A stretch of 64,000 nt of DNA from DASUPK01 sp963782345. Lineage in GTDB: Bacteria > Actinomycetota > Thermoleophilia > Solirubrobacterales > 70-9. Shown here one piece after another: positions 42,255-49,711 of the stretch (positions are counted from its first letter, which is position 1; every line of letters begins with the position of its first letter). Location: positions 1 through 64,000 of the forward strand of contig CAWAJF010000013.1 in NCBI GenBank assembly GCA_963782345.1. Direction: 5' to 3'. The notes beneath the pieces were generated by a model, which saw only the letters and a list, made by a program, of their open reading frames with translations, was not told where the DNA came from and made no database searches. The position numbers and the translations under genes were made by a program.

Positions 42255-43133
42255 ATGAGCATCATCGTCGGCGACGAGACACGGCTCGTGATCTCCGGCC
42301 TCACTGGCCGCGAGGGCTCCTTCCACGGCCTGCGAAACCGCGACTACGGCACCGACGTGGTCGCCGGCGTCACTCCGAAGAAGGGAGGCCAGGACGTCGA
42401 GGGGATCCCGATCTTCGACACGATCGCCGAAGCCGTCGACGAGCGGGGAGCGAACACCTCGATGATCTTCGTCCCGGCCCGCTTCGCCGCCGCCTCGATC
42501 AACGAGGCGATCGACGCCGGGATCGAGACGGTGATCGCGATCACCGAGCACATCCCGGTCCACGACATGCTCGCCACCTACTGGAAGGCGCGCGACGCCG
42601 GCGTCAGGCTGATCGGCCCCAACTGCCCCGGCGTGCTCAGCCCCGGCAAGGCGAACGTCGGGATCATCCCGGCCCAGTTCTTCGAGCAGGGCTCGATCGG
42701 CGTCGTCTCCAAGTCGGGGACCCTGACCTACCAGATCGGCAACGAGCTCAAGCAGGCCGGGCTCGGCAACTCCTCGATCGTCGGCATCGGCGGCGATCCG
42801 ATCGTCGGCTCCGACTTCATCGACATCCTCACCCTCTTCGAGCAGGACGACGAGACCGAGCTGATCGTGATGGTCGGCGAGATCGGCGGCGACGCCGAGG
42901 AGCGCGCCGCCGAGTTCATCGCCGAGAACGTCTCGAAGCCGGTCGTCTCCTACATCGCCGGCTTCACCGCTCCGCCGGGCAAGCAGATGGGCCACGCCGG
43001 AGCGATCATCTCCGGCTCCTCGGGCACCGCCGAGGCGAAGAAGGAGGCCCTCGAGGCCCAGGGCATCCGAGTCGGCAAGAGCCCGACCGAGACCGCCCAG
43101 CTCGCCGCCGAGACGATCGGCGCAAAGGCCTAG
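42255..43133 (+). CDS. sucD: Succinyl-CoA synthetase alpha subunit
   Basis: 292-aa CoA-binding subunit. LVISGLTGREGSFHGLRNRD and GVTPKKGGQD form the CoA site, and the phosphorylated active His lies in MGHAGAIISGSSG. GPNCPGVLSPGKANVGI is also conserved. It follows sucC by 37 bp that contain hairpin repeat C, which may tune the SucC:SucD ratio (inference). Confidence 0.95.
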   Translation: MSIIVGDETRLVISGLTGREGSFHGLRNRDYGTDVVAGVTPKKGGQDVEGIPIFDTIAEAVDERGANTSMIFVPARFAAASINEAIDAGIETVIAITEHIPVHDMLATYWKARDAGVRLIGPNCPGVLSPGKANVGIIPAQFFEQGSIGVVSKSGTLTYQIGNELKQAGLGNSSIVGIGGDPIVGSDFIDILTLFEQDDETELIVMVGEIGGDAEERAAEFIAENVSKPVVSYIAGFTAPPGKQMGHAGAIISGSSGTAEAKKEALEAQGIRVGKSPTETAQLAAETIGAKA

Positions 43134-43134
43134 T

Positions 43135-43761
43135 TCAGGCGGTCTGCCGGGATGCCCGGCGGCGGAGCTTCGCGCGTGCCCGGGCGGCCCGCTTCTGCTC
43201 CTCGCTCAGGGTGAGGGACTTCTTGCGGGGCGGCCGCTGCTCGGGCGCCTCGGGCGCCGGCTGAGCCTCGGGAGACGACTCGTCGGCCTCGGCCTCCGGG
43301 CCTTGCTGCGGGGGCTCGGCGTCCGGGACCGTCCGGCGCTTGACCTGGCCCTGATCGAGCCGGCCGCCAAGCAGCTCCTTCGCCGCGCGGACGGCCTCCT
43401 TGGGCGTCAGGTAGGTCACCCACGAGACGATCTTCGACTCCTCCACGACCCAGAGCCCGCCGAAGCGGCGATCGACCGGCGCGCCGTCCTTGGGCTTGCC
43501 ACGCTCGCGGCAGATCGCGACGACCTTGCCAGGTCCGACCTCGGCGATGTCCTCGACGTCGAAGCTGTGGGACTCCCAGCCATCGAGGTAGCGGCGCATC
43601 GCGCGCTGGACGTCCTCGCGCTTCCAGACGAGGTCGCCATCGGTGCGGGAGGCGCGCTCGTCCCAGCGAATCAGCGGATCGGCGAGCGCGAGCGCGATCT
43701 CGCAGTCACCGTTGCCGTAGGCCTGCAGAGCGATCCTGACCAACTCGAGCGACGCCGGCAT
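43135..43761 (-). CDS. SnoaL-like protein with basic C-terminal tail
   Basis: 208 aa. Residues 1-125 are an NTF2/SnoaL-like cone fold (LVRIALQAYGNGDCEIALAL ... MRRYLDGWESHSFDVEDIAE). Residues 135-208 are a low-complexity acidic/Pro region followed by RPPRKKSLTLSEEQKRAARA and Arg-rich sequence. The fold is used by cyclases, hydrolases and non-enzymes, so no function can be given. It ends 1 nt after the sucD stop, convergent. Confidence 0.7.
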   Translation of the reverse strand: MPASLELVRIALQAYGNGDCEIALALADPLIRWDERASRTDGDLVWKREDVQRAMRRYLDGWESHSFDVEDIAEVGPGKVVAICRERGKPKDGAPVDRRFGGLWVVEESKIVSWVTYLTPKEAVRAAKELLGGRLDQGQVKRRTVPDAEPPQQGPEAEADESSPEAQPAPEAPEQRPPRKKSLTLSEEQKRAARARAKLRRRASRQTA

Positions 43762-43912
43762 CGCGCAACAGTATTGCCGACGCGCCGGGCGCTCAACTCG
43801 ATTCTTCCCGGACCGCGGCTTCCCTGCCGATCGCGTGTGTCCGTACAGACCGGGCGGCCTTCATCCCCCGCTGGTGGCGGAGTATCGCACCGTTCGTATA
43901 CTCGATGCGCCA

Positions 43913-45025
43913 ATGGCCGGACGGACGATCAGCTTCGCTCGAGGCGCTCCGAGTGCCGACATCCTTCCGCACGAGGCCGTGCGCGAGGCGGCGGCGCATG
44001 CCCTCGAGTCCGATTGGGAGAAGGCACTGAGCTACGGCACCGGCCGGGGCCATCTCGGCCTCTGCGAGTGGATCGCGGAGCTCCACGCCGTCGAGCCCGA
44101 TCAGGTGATGATCACCAACGGCTCGATGGAGGGGGCCGCTCTCCTGTTCCGCCATCTCGTCTCGAAGGGAGACCGCGTCGTCGTCGAGCAGCCCACCTAC
44201 GACCGCACGCTCCTGTTGCTCCAGCAGGCCGGCGCCGATCTGGTTGGCGCAAAGCTGGAGGCCGACGGCATCGATCCCACGGAGGTCGAATCCGCATGCA
44301 GCGAGGGCGAGGTGAAGCTCGCCCACGTGATCCCGAACTTCCACAACCCAGCGGGCTGCACCCTCTCGCTCGAGAAGCGGGGCGCGCTGGTCCGGCTCGC
44401 GGCCGACAAGGGCTTCACCCTCTTCGAGGACGATCCGTACCGCCTGATCCGCTTTGGAGATGAACCTAGGAAGACCATGCTCGACATGGACGCCGCGGAT
44501 CGCGTGATCCACGCGTCCTCCTTCTCGAAGTCGGTCAGCCCGGGCGTGCGGGTCGGCTATCTGGTTGGTCCCACCGACCAGATCGCGACCCTCGCCAAGA
44601 GGGCGAACGAGACCTACATCTCGCCCAACATGCTGGCCGAGGCGATCGTCTACGAGCTCTGCCGCTCCGGCGGGCTCGACGAGAACCTCAAGGTCGTGAA
44701 CGCGGCGCTCCGCGAGCGGAGAGACGCCCTCGTCGACGCTCTCCGCGAGCACATCCCGGAGGCCGAATTCGTGGTGCCCGAGGGCGGCTACTTCCTCTGG
44801 CTCGACCTGAACGACGACGTTGACACCAAGGCCCTGCTCGCCGAGGCCAAGGAGGAGGGAGTCACCTTCGTCGCGGGCCCCGACTTCATGATGGAAGGCG
44901 GGTCGAACAGCCTGAGGCTCTCGTTCGCGCCGGTGCCCGCCGGCGAGGTCGCCGAGGGCGTGCAGCGCCTCGCGCGCGCCCTGGAGCGGGTCCGCGAGGG
45001 CGCCTCCAACGCGAAGGCCGCCTAG
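43913..45025 (+). CDS. PLP-dependent aminotransferase, class I/II (2-aminoadipate type)
   Basis: 370 aa from ATG 43913; TATACT at 43897-43902 is 10 nt upstream with no Shine-Dalgarno, so probably leaderless. The PLP Lys is in HASSFSKSVSPGVRVGYLV, with PNFHNPAGCTLS and EDDPYRLIRF for the cofactor. The N-terminus SFARGAPSADILPHEAV matches the LysN/MocR-type aminotransferases for 2-aminoadipate or aromatic and branched amino acids. There is no fused GntR domain. The stop overlaps that of the small convergent gene as CTAG. Confidence 0.87.
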   Translation: MAGRTISFARGAPSADILPHEAVREAAAHALESDWEKALSYGTGRGHLGLCEWIAELHAVEPDQVMITNGSMEGAALLFRHLVSKGDRVVVEQPTYDRTLLLLQQAGADLVGAKLEADGIDPTEVESACSEGEVKLAHVIPNFHNPAGCTLSLEKRGALVRLAADKGFTLFEDDPYRLIRFGDEPRKTMLDMDAADRVIHASSFSKSVSPGVRVGYLVGPTDQIATLAKRANETYISPNMLAEAIVYELCRSGGLDENLKVVNAALRERRDALVDALREHIPEAEFVVPEGGYFLWLDLNDDVDTKALLAEAKEEGVTFVAGPDFMMEGGSNSLRLSFAPVPAGEVAEGVQRLARALERVREGASNAKAA

Positions 45026-45201
45026 AGACGGTCCCCGAGGATCTCCTGCGCCCGCCGGTAGAGGTTGAGGTCCTCCGCCCGGGCCGGGTAGGGCTTGCGC
45101 CGCTGCTCGGTGCGGTGAGCCTCGATCGCCCTGGCGATGGAGACCAGCCTGCGCTCGGCGACGTTGCGATCGGTGATCAACCTTCGGGTGCTTGCTTCCA
45201 T
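45022..45201 (-). CDS. Small 59-aa basic protein
   Basis: Short gene starting at ATG 45201 after GGGGGAA. The product, MEASTRRLITDRNVAERRLV followed by SIARAIEAHRTEQRRKPYPA and a Leu/Arg-rich end, is two probable amphipathic helices with many Arg and Glu. Codon choice is like that of its neighbours. It converges on the aminotransferase gene with a 4-bp CTAG stop overlap, an arrangement seen at three other real gene pairs in this window. Function unknown. Confidence 0.6.
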   Translation of the reverse strand: MEASTRRLITDRNVAERRLVSIARAIEAHRTEQRRKPYPARAEDLNLYRRAQEILGDRL

Positions 45202-45305
45202 GTGTTCCCCCGTGCGTTGAGTGGCTTACTCGGCTGAGGCCCGGTGGCCTGCCGGCAATTCTCAGGCTCGGACCTGAACGGGGGGCTAAGAGTCGGTAAA
45301 GAAGC

Positions 45306-46013
45306 TCAGCGACCGTAGCGATCGCTCGAAATGACCAGCTGCTCCGGCAGCGGCGGCCGCGGCGGAGGCGCAGGGTCGGCTCGAACCGAGACCGTTTCGG
45401 CGACGCTCTTCGAGACCGGGTGCTTTCCGTCGTCCGAGGCCAGCACGACCTCTTCGTCATCAGAGCTCTCGAGCGTGCCCTTCAGTCCCGGGTTCAGCCC
45501 TGTCCCCTTCAGGTAGTGAAGGATCTCCTCGGCCTCGTTCTCGAAGCGGAGGATCATCACCTCGGCGCCGGGTTCCACATCCGCCAGCAGGACACCCTGC
45601 TCACGCGCTCCCTCGACGATCGGGTGGCCGTGCGGGCAGGTCTTCGCGTCTCCGATCGCGGCGAGCATCCTCTCCTCCAGCACGGGGGACATGGCGTGCT
45701 CGAGGCGCTCGGCCTCCTCGTGGACCTCGTCCCAGGGGATGCCCAGCACGTCCGTTAGAAAGCGCTCGATCAGCCTGTGGCGGCGGACGATCGCCTCAGC
45801 CTCGCCGCGGCCGCGCTCGGTGAAGGTGAGCGACTTGTCGTCGGCGCGCTCGACGTAGCCGTCGCCCTCGAGCCGGCCGATCATCTCGTGGACGGTCGGC
45901 GGCGAGAGCTGCATCGCCCGAGCGATGTTCGCCCCGTTGATCTGCAGTCCGGCCTCCTCCAGCCAGAACATCGTCTGCAGGTACTCCTCCTCCGCGATCG
46001 TGGCTTGCGCCAT
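45306..46013 (-). CDS. DtxR/MntR-family metal-dependent repressor
   Basis: 235 aa. N-terminal winged helix (ATIAEEEYLQTMFWLEEAGL ... MQLSPPTVHEMIGRLEGDGY), a metal and dimerisation domain (RRHRLIERFLTDVLGIPWDE, then EHAMSPVLEERM and CPHGHPI) and a C-terminal FeoA/SH3-like domain. The ligands Cys/His of the first and second metal sites are kept. It should repress iron- or manganese-related genes when the metal binds, although none is adjacent. The last 25 residues are Pro-rich and unusual. About 100 bp after it hold no other supported feature. Confidence 0.87.
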   Translation of the reverse strand: MAQATIAEEEYLQTMFWLEEAGLQINGANIARAMQLSPPTVHEMIGRLEGDGYVERADDKSLTFTERGRGEAEAIVRRHRLIERFLTDVLGIPWDEVHEEAERLEHAMSPVLEERMLAAIGDAKTCPHGHPIVEGAREQGVLLADVEPGAEVMILRFENEAEEILHYLKGTGLNPGLKGTLESSDDEEVVLASDDGKHPVSKSVAETVSVRADPAPPPRPPLPEQLVISSDRYGR

Positions 46014-46022
46014 GGCCGCAGC

Positions 46023-46367
46023 CTACTCGGACCGGCTCCTCCCCTTCGCGAGCGAGCGCCCCAGCGCCTCGAGCCGGTCGTCCCACTCGGCGCTCACCAT
46101 CTGGATCCAGCGGGCGGCCTCGTCGAGCGGCTGGGGACGGAGCTCGTAGTGCGTCTCCCTGCCGACCTTGGACGCGCTCACCAGCTCCGCGCCGTGCAGC
46201 GCCGAGAGATGCTTCGAGACGGCCTGGCGAGTCATCGGAAGCTGGTTCGCGAGACCACTCGCGGTAACCGTGCCGCCCCGGGCGAGCGTCTCGACCACCC
46301 GCCGGCGCGTCGGATCGGAGAGCGCGCCGAAGACCGCGTCCACGTGTCGGTGCGCGGGGGCCCTCAA
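46023..46367 (-). CDS. ArsR-family winged-helix regulator
   Basis: 114 aa starting at TTG 46367, which overlaps the SRPBCC stop as TTGA; no ATG exists near the domain start, and GTG 46343 is the alternative. The DNA-binding domain VDAVFGALSDPTRRRVVETL and QLPMTRQAVSKHLSALHGAE is typical of the subgroup paired with AHSA1/SRPBCC proteins. There are no metal-binding Cys, so a small organic ligand or none is expected. It probably binds the two GCAACC-N4-GGTTGC operators upstream of the SRPBCC gene. Confidence 0.85.
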   Translation of the reverse strand: MRAPAHRHVDAVFGALSDPTRRRVVETLARGGTVTASGLANQLPMTRQAVSKHLSALHGAELVSASKVGRETHYELRPQPLDEAARWIQMVSAEWDDRLEALGRSLAKGRSRSE

Positions 46368-46798
46368 GCGACCGGTGCGAATCTCAGTGCATGCTTCAGG
46401 CGGGCCAGGCACGGGCCCCAGCCGGCGGCGGCCATGGCGCTAGGCCCGGCGGCGGCGTTCGGGGCCACCGAATGCATCGGGGTCTCGACCACGGTCACGC
46501 GGGAACCACCCGGCAGGGCCTCGATCGTGAACTCGACGTAGCTCTCGCCCTCGCCGGGGCGCGACCAGGTGAAGGCGAAGCGCTCGTTCTCCTCCAGAGT
46601 CTCGACGGTGCCGGAACGCTCGTCGTCACCGTCGCGGACGGCGATCTCACCGCCCTCGACCGGATCCAGCTCGACGTCCGGCGCCATCCACTCCTCGAGA
46701 CGATCCTCGTCGGTGAGGGCCTCCCAGACTTCCTCGGGGCTGGCCTCGACGAGCGTCTCGCGCTCGACCCAGGGCGCTGTCTCATCCTGCAACCTCAT
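46364..46798 (-). CDS. SRPBCC (AHSA1-like) domain protein
   Basis: 144 aa. VERETLVEASPEEVWEALTD and LEEWMAPDVELDPVEGGEI are characteristic of the activator-of-Hsp90-homology/START-like fold, a hydrophobic ligand pocket. It is the first gene of a two-gene operon with the ArsR regulator, so its ligand may be linked to the signal sensed. The palindrome GCAACC-TCAT-GGTTGC spans its start codon. Confidence 0.85.
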   Translation of the reverse strand: MRLQDETAPWVERETLVEASPEEVWEALTDEDRLEEWMAPDVELDPVEGGEIAVRDGDDERSGTVETLEENERFAFTWSRPGEGESYVEFTIEALPGGSRVTVVETPMHSVAPNAAAGPSAMAAAGWGPCLARLKHALRFAPVA

Positions 46799-46804
46799 GG
46801 TTGC
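46789..46804. promoter_or_regulatory. ArsR-type operator 1 (over the SRPBCC start codon)
   Basis: Perfect palindrome GCAACC-TCAT-GGTTGC. The spacer contains the CAT of the minus-strand start codon. Identical arms recur 35 bp away at 46824-46839. Confidence 0.75.
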
Positions 46805-46823
46805 CTATGCTAGCGTAGTTCCC

Positions 46824-46839
46824 GCAACCCTAAGGTTGC
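46824..46839. promoter_or_regulatory. ArsR-type operator 2 (between SRPBCC and clpP)
   Basis: Perfect palindrome GCAACC-CTAA-GGTTGC. It sits 23 nt before the clpP start and 26 nt before the SRPBCC start, so a bound repressor could affect both promoters. Confidence 0.75.
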
Positions 46840-46861
46840 CTAACGTCAGGAGGTCTTCCCG

Positions 46862-47485
46862 ATGCCGATGGTCCCGATGGTGGTCGAGCAGAGCGCCCGC
46901 GGCGAGCGCTCCTTCGACATCTACTCAAGGCTGCTCGGCGAGCGGGTGGTCTTCCTGGGGTCGGCGATCGACGACCAGGTGGCGAACCTGATCGTCGCCC
47001 AGATCATCCATCTCGAGTCCGAGGACCCGGACAAGGACATCTCGCTCTACATCAACTCCCCCGGCGGGGTCGTCTACTCGGGGATGGCGATCTACGACGC
47101 GATGCAGTTCGTGAAGCCCGACGTGCGGACCATCTGTTACGGAATCGCGATGTCGATGGGCGCGCTGCTGCTCGCGGGCGGCGCCAAGGGCAAGCGCATG
47201 GCCCTGCCGAACTCGCGGATCCTGATCCATCAGCCGAGCGGCGGCTTCGAGGGCGTCGCCTCCGACATCGAGATCCACGCCAGGGAGACGCTCGACCTCC
47301 GCGACCGGCTGGACGCGATCTACGCCAAGCACACCGGCAAGTCCAAGAAGCAGGTCCACGAGGACATGGACCGCGACCGCTTCTTCAAGGCCGACGAGGC
47401 GGCCGAATACGGCCTGATCGACCGGGTGATCGAGCAGCGGGAGCTCGAGCAGCGGCGGACCGGCTTCGCGCAGAACGGAAACTAG
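46862..47485 (+). CDS. clpP: ATP-dependent Clp protease proteolytic subunit
   Basis: 207-aa serine protease subunit that forms the tetradecameric Clp barrel. The catalytic triad is Ser98 (in YGIAMSMGALLLA), His123 (LIHQPSGG) and Asp172 (DMDRDRFF). AGGAGG at 46848-46853 is a good ribosome binding site, unusual in a window with many leaderless genes. It is a stand-alone clpP, without clpX or a second clpP beside it, so it is probably a paralogue. Its stop overlaps that of the convergent SRPBCC gene as CTAG. Confidence 0.93.
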   Translation: MPMVPMVVEQSARGERSFDIYSRLLGERVVFLGSAIDDQVANLIVAQIIHLESEDPDKDISLYINSPGGVVYSGMAIYDAMQFVKPDVRTICYGIAMSMGALLLAGGAKGKRMALPNSRILIHQPSGGFEGVASDIEIHARETLDLRDRLDAIYAKHTGKSKKQVHEDMDRDRFFKADEAAEYGLIDRVIEQRELEQRRTGFAQNGN

Positions 47486-47934
47486 GCGGCAGGGCGCTCG
47501 CGAAGCATCCGCTCGACGTCCTCGAGCACCCGGCGGAAGCCGCGAGTGAGCAGCGGCGTCCAGACGAGCTCCTGGATGCCCCCCACCACCGGCGTGGGCA
47601 CAGTGAAGCTGGATCGCCAGTCGACGTGCGTCACCCCGCCCTCCGGCGTCAGCGTGATCGCACCGCCGTGGTGCTCGAAGGGGACGTTGAGCTTCACGAT
47701 CAGATAGTCGAGGCGCGACGGCCGGGCGTAGGCGGTGATCTCCTCGTCGAAGCTGAGAGGCGCGACCTTGATCCGCCGAAGCGCCCCGACGCCATTCGGC
47801 GCCGGATCCCCCTCGCGGACCAGCTCCGAGCCGTTGATCCCGCGGAAGCGATCGTAGTGAGCGTGGTCGGTGAGCAGGTCGAAGACGTCCTCGGCCGGCG
47901 CCGGGATCGTGCGGGTGACGTGGACCGTGCGCAT
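47482..47934 (-). CDS. SRPBCC-family (polyketide cyclase-like) protein
   Basis: 150 aa beginning at ATG 47934, which shares its A with the stop of the upstream HAD gene (TGATG). HVTRTIPAPAEDVFDLLTDH and PFEHHGGAITLTPEGG are typical of coenzyme Q-binding/polyketide-cyclase START-like proteins. The ligand is unknown. Coupled translation with the HAD phosphatase suggests a shared pathway. Confidence 0.82.
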   Translation of the reverse strand: MRTVHVTRTIPAPAEDVFDLLTDHAHYDRFRGINGSELVREGDPAPNGVGALRRIKVAPLSFDEEITAYARPSRLDYLIVKLNVPFEHHGGAITLTPEGGVTHVDWRSSFTVPTPVVGGIQELVWTPLLTRGFRRVLEDVERMLRERPAA

Positions 47935-48746
47935 CAGGCGCCCGCCAGGGTAGAGACGATCGCCTCGTAGACGCCGTCGCCCATCCGGCCCTCGGTCACC
48001 GTGACGTTGGAGCGCCCCGCGATCGCCTCGCGCAACGCCGGGTCGCGCTCCGGGCCGTTCGCCGGGACGAAGAAGCGGCCGACCACCGCGGAGACGTCCA
48101 GATCCTCGACCGAGTCGCCGATCGCGATGCACTCCTCCGGCGCGTAGCCCCGGGCCCGCATGTGGAAGGCGACGGCATTGGCCTTGCTCGCCGCCTCCGG
48201 GAGCAGGTGGTAGGCGTGCGCGGGCCCCTCGATTCCCTCCATCGGAGCGAAGATCGCGCCGTTGTCGAGCAGGCGCAGTCCGGTGTGGCCTCGCTCGGCG
48301 AGCAGCCGGTTCGCCTCCTCGACATCGATCTTGCCGCGGAAGAGCAGCGACAGCTCCCGCTGGCGGTGCCAGGGGCTGTGCCATTCGAGGCGGCCGGCGA
48401 AATGCTCGAAGAGCTCATCGGGGATCCCTCGGTCGACCATCGTCTCGGCGAGAGTCTTGCCGGGGTCGCTCTCGGCGTCTCCGACCAGCTCTGTTCGCTC
48501 CCCGTCGATCACGACCAGGCAGCCGACCTCGCAGATGTAGGACCTCGACCCGATCAGCTTCGCGTCCTCGAGCACGGACGCCTCGCGCCGGCCCGACTTG
48601 ATCACCACCTCGACGTCCGCACGGTGGCAGGCCTCGAGCGCGCGCGCCTGGAGCATCGAGAACTCGCCCTCGGAGTCGCGGAAGAGGGAGCCCCAGCGCC
48701 CGAGCAGGGTCCCGTCGAGGTCGGTATAGACGCAGCGCAGCGGCAC
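47934..48746 (-). CDS. HAD-IIB hydrolase, mannosyl-3-phosphoglycerate phosphatase-like
   Basis: 270 aa. Motif I is VYTDLDGTLLG, motif II VVIKSGRREASVLEDA, motif III Lys near SKANAVAFHM, and motif IV IAIGDSVEDLDVS. The C2-type cap sits between. The group acts on sugar phosphates, such as mannosyl-3-phosphoglycerate. No glycosyltransferase partner is adjacent, so the substrate is open. It is divergent from folP, with hairpin repeat copy B between them. Confidence 0.85.
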   Translation of the reverse strand: MPLRCVYTDLDGTLLGRWGSLFRDSEGEFSMLQARALEACHRADVEVVIKSGRREASVLEDAKLIGSRSYICEVGCLVVIDGERTELVGDAESDPGKTLAETMVDRGIPDELFEHFAGRLEWHSPWHRQRELSLLFRGKIDVEEANRLLAERGHTGLRLLDNGAIFAPMEGIEGPAHAYHLLPEAASKANAVAFHMRARGYAPEECIAIGDSVEDLDVSAVVGRFFVPANGPERDPALREAIAGRSNVTVTEGRMGDGVYEAIVSTLAGA

Positions 48747-48761
48747 CGGCGAACCGTATCC

Positions 48762-48803
48762 GCGAGGGTGCTCCGCAGGCGGAGCCGAGGAGCAACCCGT
48801 TTA
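48762..48803. repeat. Dispersed intergenic hairpin repeat, copy B
   Basis: 39 of 42 bp match copy A at 35934-35975. Here it lies between two divergent genes, so it cannot be a terminator for either of them. Its last bases give TTTAAT, a possible -10 box 6-7 nt before the folP-like ATG. Confidence 0.8.
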
Positions 48804-48811
48804 ATTGAGGG

Positions 48812-49711
48812 ATGGAATCGCGATGGCAGCTCAAGAATCGCTCGCTCGATTTCGGGCAGCCCGTCGGCGTCGGGATCGTCAACGTCACCGAGGACTCGAT
48901 GTTCGAAGGGGCGCGCAGCGGCACGCCCGAGCGGGCGGTCGAGGACGGGATTGCGCTGGCCGAGGCCGGCTTCGGGATGCTCGATGTCGGCGCGGTGGCC
49001 GCGCGCAGCGGTCCCCCGGTCCCGGCCGAGGCCGAGACGGAGCGGCTGGTCCCGGCGATCGAAGGTCTCGCCGAGCGAACCGGGCTGCCGATCTCGGCCG
49101 ACACCTTCTCGCCCGACGTCGCGCGGCGCGCGCTCGAGGCCGGCGCTGTCGCGATCAACGACATCGGCGGGGGCACGGACGCGATGCTGGATCTCGCGGC
49201 TGAGACCGGCTGCGGGCTCGTGGTCATGCACATCGAGGGGCCGCCGCGTGAGGAGCGTGCGGTGCGGCGCTACGACGACCCGGTGGACCATCTGCGCGGC
49301 TGGTTCACGGCCCGTATCGAGGCGGCCATCTCACACGGCGTCGCCGAGGGCCAGATCGTCCTCGACCCGGGGCTCGACTTCGATCTCTCGGTCGCCGACG
49401 ACCTGGAGATCATCCGCCGGCTCGGCGAGCTCAAGAGGCTCGGGCGGCCGCTCTACGTCTCGCTCAGCCGCAAGGACTTTCTCGGCGCCGTGCTGGCGGG
49501 TTCCTGGGAGGAGCGGGTCCCCGCCGGCGATCGGGAATGGGCGACCGCCGCGGCGACCACGCTTGCGGTCGTCGCCGGCGCCGACCTGCTGCGCCTGCAC
49601 GACGTGAGCGCCCTTCAGGCCATGCGCATCGCGACCGCCATCGAGCGGGGCGCTTTACCGTCCCATAGCGACGAAAAAGCGCCCCACGTGAGGGGAGCGG
49701 GGATTGGCTGA
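48812..49711 (+). CDS. Dihydropteroate synthase family protein, divergent
   Basis: 299-aa TIM barrel. GIVNVTEDSMFEG, ISADTFSPDVARRALEAGAV with AINDIGGG, LDPGLDFDLS and LYVSLSRKDFLG match DHPS motifs. Two are off consensus: the pABA/sulfonamide loop that usually reads DIGGESTRPG is DVGAVAARSG, and the pterin loop DPGIGFGK is weak. It may be a folate-pathway paralogue with altered substrate or lower activity rather than the main FolP. The TTG start of the downstream helicase overlaps its end by 8 bp. Confidence 0.8.
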   Translation: MESRWQLKNRSLDFGQPVGVGIVNVTEDSMFEGARSGTPERAVEDGIALAEAGFGMLDVGAVAARSGPPVPAEAETERLVPAIEGLAERTGLPISADTFSPDVARRALEAGAVAINDIGGGTDAMLDLAAETGCGLVVMHIEGPPREERAVRRYDDPVDHLRGWFTARIEAAISHGVAEGQIVLDPGLDFDLSVADDLEIIRRLGELKRLGRPLYVSLSRKDFLGAVLAGSWEERVPAGDREWATAAATTLAVVAGADLLRLHDVSALQAMRIATAIERGALPSHSDEKAPHVRGAGIG

